6,085 bases of DNA from Maribacter sp. (GTDB lineage Bacteria > Bacteroidota > Bacteroidia > Flavobacteriales > Flavobacteriaceae): the NCBI GenBank assembly GCA_003232155.1, contig QILY01000162.1, positions 1 to 6,085 on the forward strand, read 5' to 3'. The position numbers were made by a program, and so were the translations under genes. A model generated the notes under the pieces. The model was given only the letters and a program-made list of their open reading frames with translations, did no database searches and was not told the origin of the DNA. Every line of letters starts with the position of its first letter. The stretch's first letter is position 1. Shown here one piece after another: positions 1 to 4,595 of this stretch.

Positions 1-563
1 AGTTTAAAAAATTCTGGAAAACCATTTGGCACAGAAGATTTTCCATCCATTTGATAACTACTTTGTAAGATGTATCTTGGCGTAACTCTACCGTCTCTAT
101 TCAAATCTTTATTCCATTGTACACGTTCTTTGACACCTGCCCAATAACTATCTTTTTTATTAAGTTGTCCAGACATATCCCTTATTCCTGTTACTCCATT
201 TGCAATATAAAGTGGGTGATGAAGCCATTCTGAATGTTGCGTGGAGTGGGAGTGCATATCCCATAGTCCAGGCATTAGATACTTCCCTTTGGCGTTGATT
301 ACAAAGGATGGTTGATTTACCTTTAAAGTTCCAGTACTACCAATAGTTTTAATTCTATTCCCCTCGATAAAAACATCTTGGTTATTCCAAATTTCTCCTG
401 ATTGAACGTCAATAATGTTAACTGATTTTATGAGAATGGTGTGATGGTTCTTAGGGACTTCAATTTTTGGTAGTGGCCATAAAATGGCAATTGTAATTAC
501 AGTTGTACTAACAAGTAAAAGAATTAAGATTACTTTGATAATTTTAAATACTCTTTTTCTCAT
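1..563 (-). CDS. Membrane-anchored amidohydrolase, N-terminal part (cut by window edge)
   Basis: This is the first 187 residues of a larger protein; the gene continues beyond position 1. The start is the ATG at 563-561, followed by a basic stretch (MRKR) and one hydrophobic segment at about residues 8-30, which is a signal anchor or uncleaved signal peptide. The rest fits the amidohydrolase superfamily (imidazolonepropionase/dipeptidase-like): a small beta-sandwich region at about 43-95 (IKSVNIIDVQSGEIW, then VFIEGNRIKTIG), then LMPGLWDMHSH at 96-106. The HxH pair H104/H106 supplies the first two metal ligands in this family. GVTGIRDM at 123-130 matches the usual GVTxxRDM strand. The remaining metal ligands lie outside the window, so activity cannot be judged. 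Substrate is unknown; family members hydrolyse cyclic amides or peptides. The anchor suggests the catalytic domain sits outside the cytoplasm. No Shine-Dalgarno is seen, as is usual in this phylum. Confidence 0.85.
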   Translation of the reverse strand, partial: MRKRVFKIIKVILILLLVSTTVITIAILWPLPKIEVPKNHHTILIKSVNIIDVQSGEIWNNQDVFIEGNRIKTIGSTGTLKVNQPSFVINAKGKYLMPGLWDMHSHSTQHSEWLHHPLYIANGVTGIRDMSGQLNKKDSYWAGVKERVQWNKDLNRDGRVTPRYILQSSYQMDGKSSVPNGFPEFFK

Positions 564-588
564 CTGATAATGGTAAGTACAAGGAAGA

Positions 589-623
589 CGAATATAACAG
601 AAGAATGTTACTATGCGTTTCAA
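589..623 (-). promoter_or_regulatory. Candidate promoter of the amidohydrolase gene
   Basis: On the minus strand TATATTCG (596-589) differs by one base from the Bacteroidota -7 element TAnnTTTG. A TTG (623-621) lies 24 nt upstream, slightly wider than the usual -33/-7 spacing. The element ends 25 nt before the ATG at 563, which is a sensible distance. Both the mismatch and the spacing make this a weak call. Confidence 0.3.
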
Positions 624-630
624 TATGTTT

Positions 631-660
631 GCTAACGGCCTCTGTATAAAGCGAGCGGGG
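631..660. repeat. Motif resembling a dispersed flavobacterial intergenic repeat
   Basis: The stretch begins GCTAACGGCCTCTGTATAAA and ends in a GC-rich AGCGAGCGGGG. From memory, similar strings (CTAACGG, then TATA, then GC-rich) recur between genes in many flavobacterial genomes, often near gene ends or in places rich in acquired genes. Only one copy is in the window, so repetition is not shown here. The call rests on resemblance alone. Confidence 0.25.
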
Positions 661-679
661 CGTTTTGGTAAGTGTCCGC

Positions 680-1000
680 TTATTTTTGATTTGGTTGTGT
701 TGTCCATAAATATACTTTGAATTTTTGATTGTACCACCACGTATAGAGCTTTTTAAAATGCTCTGTTCGTTTTATACTGTGTTCATGTCGGTCGAACTCT
801 TCATAAAATGCTTCCCCATACCTTGGTCTGATGTTTTAGGGCGTTTTACACAGGGACCGTTCAGGTCAATTGAATATTGCGGGAGTCTTGAAATCCCTTT
901 GGCCATGGTTTCGAGGTCGTAGTTCTGTGGCACCGCACGTTAAAGGATATCGATGTTCATCGGTAAGGCAGATTTGATAGCGGAGCGATAAGCCTTGATT
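680..1000 (-). pseudogene. Possible decayed coding remnant of unknown family
   Basis: Read on the minus strand, two segments in different frames look like protein. The upstream segment has SAIKSALPMNIDIL, then an in-frame stop at 942-940, then RAVPQNYDLETMAKGI and SRLPQYSIDLN. The downstream segment, open from about 820 to a TAA at 682-680, reads YGEAFYEEFDRHEHSIKRTE and then HFKKLYTWWYNQKFKVYLW. It is rich in aromatic and charged residues in the way of a real protein. One frameshift near 820 would join them. I recognise no family. It may be a remnant of an acquired gene or mobile element, or the frames may be chance. There is no credible start codon or complete domain, so no function is offered. 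Confidence 0.3.
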
Positions 1001-1045
1001 ATAACGATATAGAAAAAAAGAAGGCTCGACTAAATAAATTTAAAA

Positions 1046-1080
1046 CAAAAAAATGCCCTCACGTTACCGTAAGGGCATTT
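1046..1080 (-). terminator. Rho-independent terminator of rpsT
   Basis: The minus-strand RNA folds into a 13-bp stem at 1080-1051: AAAUGCCCUUACG pairs with CGUGAGGGCAUUU around the loop GUAA, a GNRA tetraloop. It is followed by a U run (positions 1050-1047). One stem position is U.G on the minus strand but C.A, a mismatch, on the plus strand, so the hairpin is best formed by the rpsT transcript. It lies 25 nt past the rpsT stop codon. Confidence 0.88.
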
Positions 1081-1104
1081 ATATATTTTAAAAAAGTAAT
1101 AGGC

Positions 1105-1356
1105 TTATAAAGAAGCTATGTGCTTCGCCAATTTACTTTTTAAGTTTGCTGCTTTGTTGTTATGAATGATATTACGTTTAGCCAAACGATCGATCATACT
1201 TACAACACTTGGCAATAAAGCTTCTGCATCTTTCTTCTTTTCTTCATCACGCAATTTTTTCAAGGCATTACGCATTGTCTTATGTTGGTATCTGTTACGT
1301 AAACGTACCGCTTCGTTTCTTCTGATTCTCTTTAATGCTGACTTGTGATTTGCCAT
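1105..1356 (-). CDS. rpsT: 30S ribosomal protein S20 (bS20)
   Basis: This encodes 83 residues, the normal size for bS20 in Bacteroidota. S20 binds 16S rRNA near the base of the body of the small subunit and supports early 30S assembly. The sequence shows the family hallmarks: the start MANHKSALKRIRRNEAVRLR, the helix NRYQHKTMRNALKKLRDEE, a central MIDRLAKRNIIHNNKAA at about residues 54-70, and the ending SKLAKHIASL. It is highly basic and helical throughout. The ATG at 1356-1354 is preceded by an A-rich leader without a Shine-Dalgarno. No separate promoter is visible in the 47 nt between the tRNA-Glu gene and this start, so it is probably transcribed with the upstream tRNAs and ends at the hairpin at 1051-1080. 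The plus-strand frame opposite it (1166-1348) is only its antisense shadow. Confidence 0.98.
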   Translation of the reverse strand: MANHKSALKRIRRNEAVRLRNRYQHKTMRNALKKLRDEEKKKDAEALLPSVVSMIDRLAKRNIIHNNKAANLKSKLAKHIASL

Positions 1357-1400
1357 TTTACTTTTTTTGTTATGTTTTAAGGATGTTAATCCTAGTACTT

Positions 1401-1475
1401 TGGTAGCCCATAGGGGAATCGAACCCCTGTTACCAGGATGAAAACCTAGCGTCCTAACCCCTAGACGAACGGGCC
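1401..1475 (-). tRNA. tRNA-Glu (anticodon UUC), promoter-distal copy, CCA encoded
   Basis: The minus strand folds into a complete cloverleaf: acceptor GGCCCGT with ATGGGCT, D-stem GTCT with GGAC, anticodon loop TTTTCAT giving anticodon UUC, T-arm AGGGG-TTCGATT-CCCCT, and discriminator A at 1404. The body is 72 nt. Positions 1403-1401 read CCA, so here the 3' end is encoded. It differs from the neighbouring copy at four positions: C3-G70 instead of U3-A70 (a paired change), U28.G42 instead of C28-G42, and G6.U67 instead of G6-C67. All changes keep pairing, so the gene looks functional. Confidence 0.96.
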
Positions 1476-1489
1476 GTTAAGCCGATTCC

Positions 1490-1508
1490 GAATTCAAACA
1501 TTGAATTC
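1490..1508 (-). other. Stem-loop between the two tRNA-Glu genes
   Basis: GAATTCAA and TTGAATTC form a perfect 8-bp inverted repeat around a 3-nt loop, within the 38-nt spacer between the tRNAs. On the minus strand no U run follows it, so it is not an obvious terminator for that transcript. It could be a structured processing site that separates the two tRNA precursors. That role is inferred from position only. Confidence 0.45.
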
Positions 1509-1513
1509 TTTTG

Positions 1514-1585
1514 TAGTCCGTAGGGGAATCGAACCCCTGTTACCAGGATGAAAACCTGGCGTCCTAACCCCTAGACGAACGGACC
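1514..1585 (-). tRNA. tRNA-Glu (anticodon UUC), promoter-proximal copy, no encoded CCA
   Basis: The cloverleaf is complete on the minus strand: acceptor GGTCCGT with ACGGACT, D-stem GTCT with GGAC, anticodon stem CCAGG with CCTGG around TTTTCAT (anticodon UUC), T-arm AGGGG-TTCGATT-CCCCT, and discriminator A at 1514. It is 72 nt long. The next bases are CAA, so CCA must be added by the nucleotidyltransferase, unlike the other copy. Its 5' end is 24 nt after the -7 element at 1616-1609, so it is the first gene of the tRNA-tRNA-rpsT unit. Confidence 0.97.
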
Positions 1586-1608
1586 CTTGCTTTGCACAAT
1601 TGCGGATG

Positions 1609-1639
1609 CAAAAATACAATTATTTTTTACTATCGCAAC
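1609..1639 (-). promoter_or_regulatory. Bacteroidota-type promoter for tRNA-Glu, tRNA-Glu and rpsT
   Basis: On the minus strand TATTTTTG (1616-1609) is an exact match to the Bacteroidota -7 consensus TAnnTTTG. A TTG (1638-1636, in GTTGC) lies 19 nt upstream as the -33 element, which is normal spacing. Transcription would begin around 1602-1605, shortly before the mature tRNA 5' end at 1585. It sits in the gap after the proS stop codon. Confidence 0.75.
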
Positions 1640-1664
1640 ACCTACATATTATTTTTTAAATCTT

Positions 1665-3140
1665 TTAATATGCTTTGGCAAAAAGCACACGATGTGATGA
1701 CGGTTTTCCGGTCACCATACAAGCTCCTTCTTCGGCTGCAACATCAATAGGAATACAACGTATGGTAGCTTTGGTCTCCTCTTTTATCTTGTCTTCGGTT
1801 TCGATGGTTCCATCCCAATGAGCTGAAATAAACCCACCTTTATTTTCTAAAACTGTTTTAAATTCATCGTATGAATCTACTGATGTAATATGTTCAGTCC
1901 TATGGTCCAATGCTTTTTGATATATATTCTTCTGAATATCGGCTAACAAAAACTCAATTTTAGCAACCACATCATCCATAGCCACCGTTTCTTTTTCTAG
2001 CGTATCTCTACGGGCAACCTCATAAGTCCCGTTTTCCATATCACGCTGACCAATGGCTAAACGCACTGGCACTCCTTTCAATTCATATGCATTGAACTTA
2101 AAACCAGGTTTATGGGTATCTCTATCATCATACTTGACCGATATGCCTTTAGACCTCAACTCCTTCACCAAAGGATTGACTTTTTCTGAAATCACATCTA
2201 ACTGATCTAATCCTTTATAAATAGGAACAATTACTACTTGTATTGGTGCCAATTTTGGGGGCAGCACCAAGCCATTATCATCACTATGGGTCATAACCAA
2301 AGCACCCATTAATCTTGTAGACACTCCCCATGAGGTAGCCCATACGTACTCTTTCTTTCCTTCTTTATTCGCGAATTTCACATCAAAGGCTTTTGCGAAA
2401 TTTTGCCCTAAAAAGTGTGAGGTACCGGCCTGCAAAGCCTTTCCGTCTTGCATTAAAGCCTCAATACAATAGGTCTCAATAGCCCCGGCAAAACGCTCAC
2501 TTTCTGTTTTTAACCCTTTGATTACAGGCATGGCCATATGCTTTTCTGCAAATTCAGCATATATGTTCATCATCTGTTCAGCTTCTTCAATCGCTTCTTT
2601 TTCAGTAGCATGTGCCGTATGGCCCTCTTGCCATAAAAACTCTGCCGTACGCAAAAAAAGACGCGTACGCATTTCCCAACGTACTACATTCGCCCATTGG
2701 TTAATCAATAAAGGTAAATCTCTATATGATTGAATCCATTTTCTATAGCTCTCCCATATTATGGTTTCAGAAGTAGGTCGTATAATAAGCTCTTCTTCCA
2801 ACTTTGCATCAGGGTCTACAATAAGACCGCTTCCATCTTCAGCATTCTTCAATCGATAATGGGTAACTACTGCACATTCTTTTGCGAACCCTTCAATATG
2901 GCTAGCTTCTTTACTCAAATATGATTTTGGTATAAACAATGGAAAATAGGCATTTTCATGACCAGTTTCTTTGAACATTCTATCTAATTCAGCCTGCATT
3001 TTCTCCCAAATTGCATATCCGTACGGTTTAATCACCATACAACCACGAACACCTGAATTTTCAGCCAAATCGGCCTTTACAACAAGTTCATTGTACCATT
3101 TAGAATAATCTTCACTTCTCTTCGTTAAATTTTTACCCAT
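1665..3140 (-). CDS. proS: Prolyl-tRNA synthetase, type 3 (archaeal/eukaryote-like)
   Basis: This cytoplasmic enzyme charges tRNA-Pro with proline using ATP. Starting at the ATG 3140-3138 (MGKNLTKRSEDYSKWYNELV) it has 491 residues, the usual length for this class in Bacteroidota; a frame extension to 3179 adds 13 unconserved residues and is rejected. Class II motifs are visible: motif 1 region at about 39-55 (PYGYAIWEKMQAELDRM), motif 2 at 121-177 with RPTSETIIWE, then RWEMRTRLFLRTAEFLWQEG, and motif 3 at about 272-295 (GVSTRLMGALVMTHSDDNG). The HGTP anticodon-binding domain covers about 300-400. A C-terminal domain at about 405-491 ends in the conserved terminal Tyr (VLFAKAY). There is no bacterial-type editing insertion. 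The C-terminal zinc-site region reads CMVTGKP where many relatives have CxxCGKP, so the metal site seems degenerate. No terminator follows, so some read-through into the tRNA genes is possible. Confidence 0.97.
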   Translation of the reverse strand: MGKNLTKRSEDYSKWYNELVVKADLAENSGVRGCMVIKPYGYAIWEKMQAELDRMFKETGHENAYFPLFIPKSYLSKEASHIEGFAKECAVVTHYRLKNAEDGSGLIVDPDAKLEEELIIRPTSETIIWESYRKWIQSYRDLPLLINQWANVVRWEMRTRLFLRTAEFLWQEGHTAHATEKEAIEEAEQMMNIYAEFAEKHMAMPVIKGLKTESERFAGAIETYCIEALMQDGKALQAGTSHFLGQNFAKAFDVKFANKEGKKEYVWATSWGVSTRLMGALVMTHSDDNGLVLPPKLAPIQVVIVPIYKGLDQLDVISEKVNPLVKELRSKGISVKYDDRDTHKPGFKFNAYELKGVPVRLAIGQRDMENGTYEVARRDTLEKETVAMDDVVAKIEFLLADIQKNIYQKALDHRTEHITSVDSYDEFKTVLENKGGFISAHWDGTIETEDKIKEETKATIRCIPIDVAAEEGACMVTGKPSSHRVLFAKAY

Positions 3141-3234
3141 ATATGTAGTTTGGCACAAAACTTGTGTTAGTGTTAGCAAAATAGTTCGGTAAAACTAACT
3201 ATTTTTACTATGTTCAACAATTAAAATTACAACG
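3141..3234. promoter_or_regulatory. Divergent intergenic region with a perfect inverted repeat
   Basis: These 94 bp must hold the start signals for proS (minus) and the lipoprotein gene (plus). AAAATAGTT (3178-3186) and AACTATTTT (3197-3205) form a perfect 9-bp inverted repeat around a 10-nt spacer. It could be an operator or a stem-loop in a leader RNA. On the minus strand the left arm overlaps TATTTTG, which is near the -7 consensus TAnnTTTG but one T short. No exact promoter is found on either strand, so promoter positions stay open. Confidence 0.45.
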
Positions 3235-4554
3235 ATGATACAATCACCACCCCTCCAAAGATTTCGCTCTGCAATCTTATTTGTAGTAGTTGGCTTTTTA
3301 GTAGTTTCATGCGGTTCGTACCAGCAAGCTTCTTATTATGATAATGATGGTATATACGGTAGTAATAACACTCGAGTTATTGAAAAAAATCCGTATACGA
3401 ACAATATTTCCAAACAAAATGAATCAAATGTCTATGCTGATTATTTTGGATTAAGAGCAAAACAGTACAGTCAAATTTCGGAAAATGAAATCTTTATTGA
3501 TGTCGATTCGTATACAAGTGGGATACAAAATGATAGTATTGACGCATCGCAATTAAGTTACTATGACGGTTCAGAAAATGACTATAATGGCAACCCGGCG
3601 TGGGGCGACAATCCTACAAATGTAAATGTCAATATATATGACAATGGCTGGGGTGGATTCGGTTTTGGAGGATTTGGAGGTTTCGGATTTGGAGGATTTG
3701 GAGGATTTGGAGGATTTGGAGGATTTGGATATGGTGGATTCGGTTTCGGAGGTTTCGGAGGATTTGGTTATCCATATGGAGGTTTTGGGCGCTTCGGATT
3801 TGCAAATAGATTTGGTGGCTTTGGATTTGGAGGATTCGGTTATGGATTTGGAGGCTATAATGGCGGGTTTTATTGTCCACCATATGGATTTGGATTCGGT
3901 AACGGTTTCGGAAATAGAGGTTTTGCATACAATAGAGGAAGACGTGGTTTCTACAATCGAAACGCTATTGCCAACACTAGGTCAAGAACAGCATTACGCG
4001 GAAGGTCAAATTTAAGATCATCTTCAGCAAGAGGTGCCAGTTCAAGATTTAGAACTAATAATGGTAGATCTAGCCTAAATAGAGGTACTGCTACAAGAGG
4101 TTCAAGAAATTATAGAAGTGGTTCTACAGCAAGAAGAACAGTAGGTGTTGATAGAAACCAAGCCTACAGAACCAGTAGAAGCACACGTGCTACACCTAGA
4201 TATAACAGCTCTTCAAGAGGCAACCAATCTTACAGAAGTACTACACCTCGTAGTAGTGGCTATAGAAGTGGCACATCTTCTGGGGTCAGAAGCGCAAGAT
4301 CAACTTCACCAAGAACATCAGCATACAGGGGCTCTGGCAGCCGTACAAGAAGTAGCGCAACATCTCGAAACTCTAGTAGGAGAAGCTCATACAGAAGTTC
4401 TGCACCAAGAAGCTCTAGAAGTAGTGGAAGCTACAGAGGTTCAAGGAGTTCATCATCAAGAAGTTCAGGCTCTTTTAGATCTTCTGGCGGAAGTAGTAGA
4501 TCATCTGGCGGAAGCAGGTCTTCCTCTAGAGGCGGTAGTAGAGGCAGACGATAA
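3235..4554 (+). CDS. Low-complexity lipoprotein with Gly-Phe repeats and an Arg/Ser-rich tail
   Basis: I do not recognise a named family; function is unknown. The 439-residue product starts with a lipoprotein signal peptide: basic residues R9 and R11, a hydrophobic core at 13-24, and a lipobox VVSC with the lipidated Cys at 26. The mature start CGSYQQASYYDNDGIYG is Tyr- and Asp-rich, in a style seen in other flavobacterial lipoproteins. Residues 27-137 are polar and acidic and include D100-S101-I102, a fit to the Bacteroidota O-glycosylation motif D(S/T)(A/I/L/V/M/T). Residues 139-223 are Gly-Phe repeats with some Tyr. Residues 224-439 are Arg/Ser/Gly-rich with many RS and SR dipeptides and strongly basic. 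The last two blocks should be largely disordered. The ATG at 3235 is the only start that gives the full signal peptide. No terminator separates it from the porin gene 41 bp downstream. Several open frames antisense to it or out of phase (3626-4015, 3629-3928, 4145-4594) are by-products of its repeats. Confidence 0.85.
   Translation: MIQSPPLQRFRSAILFVVVGFLVVSCGSYQQASYYDNDGIYGSNNTRVIEKNPYTNNISKQNESNVYADYFGLRAKQYSQISENEIFIDVDSYTSGIQNDSIDASQLSYYDGSENDYNGNPAWGDNPTNVNVNIYDNGWGGFGFGGFGGFGFGGFGGFGGFGGFGYGGFGFGGFGGFGYPYGGFGRFGFANRFGGFGFGGFGYGFGGYNGGFYCPPYGFGFGNGFGNRGFAYNRGRRGFYNRNAIANTRSRTALRGRSNLRSSSARGASSRFRTNNGRSSLNRGTATRGSRNYRSGSTARRTVGVDRNQAYRTSRSTRATPRYNSSSRGNQSYRSTTPRSSGYRSGTSSGVRSARSTSPRTSAYRGSGSRTRSSATSRNSSRRSSYRSSAPRSSRSSGSYRGSRSSSSRSSGSFRSSGGSSRSSGGSRSSSRGGSRGRR
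3652..3900 (+). repeat. In-gene Gly-Phe coding repeat, with five perfect 9-bp units
   Basis: This part of the lipoprotein gene is built from variants of GGATTTGGA (Gly-Phe-Gly). Positions 3685-3729 contain five consecutive identical copies of that 9-mer; the flanking copies have drifted through synonymous changes (TTC/TTT, GGT/GGA) and Tyr replacements. The 9-bp period is a multiple of three, so slippage would change repeat number without breaking the frame. Confidence 0.92.
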
Positions 4555-4595
4555 TTCGATAAAAATTAGCAAAACATATTCTAAATTTTTTTAAG

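Larger units (their letters stand above)
564..1040. other. Intergenic stretch without an intact gene
   Basis: About 480 bp separate the amidohydrolase start from the rpsT terminator. No intact gene is convincing here. It contains a candidate amidohydrolase promoter near 589-623, a short repeat-like motif at 631-660 (GCTAACGGCCTCTGTATAAA, then a GC-rich end) and a protein-like broken minus-strand segment at about 680-1000. A 65-codon plus-strand frame at 725-922 runs antisense to that segment and lacks protein-like character. The middle part (about 840-960) looks richer in G and C than its flanks, which fits a different origin from the surrounding sequence. Confidence 0.6.

Noticed and set aside
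725..922. Plus-strand open frame of 65 codons
   Set aside because: It has no family resemblance or start signals and is antisense to the more protein-like minus-strand remnant.
1046..1080. Bidirectional terminator
   Set aside because: The U.G pair on the minus strand becomes a C.A mismatch on the plus strand, and no plus-strand gene ends here, so it is assigned to rpsT only.
2518..2924. Two plus-strand open frames inside proS
   Set aside because: They are antisense shadows of a clearly conserved enzyme gene.
3141..3179. Upstream ATG extending proS by 13 residues
   Set aside because: The added residues (MLTLTQVLCQTTY) do not look like the family, while MGKNLTKRSEDYSKWYNE matches the known ProS N-terminus and gives the normal length.
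3652..3900. CRISPR-like or non-coding tandem array
   Set aside because: Units are 9 bp without spacers and are in frame with a coding sequence encoding Gly-Phe repeats.
3629..3928. Minus-strand open frame of 99 codons opposite the Gly-Phe repeat
   Set aside because: It is the antisense reading of a stop-poor repeat (ILQILQ), with no start signals or protein-like composition.
3626..4015. Plus-strand open frame of 129 codons inside the lipoprotein gene
   Set aside because: Its LEDLEDLED repeats are the Gly-Phe coding repeat read in another phase; the lipoprotein frame has a signal peptide and lipobox.
4145..4594. Plus-strand open frame of 149 codons ending just before the porin gene
   Set aside because: It is the Arg/Ser-rich tail read out of phase; AGA/AGT-type codons avoid stops in that phase.
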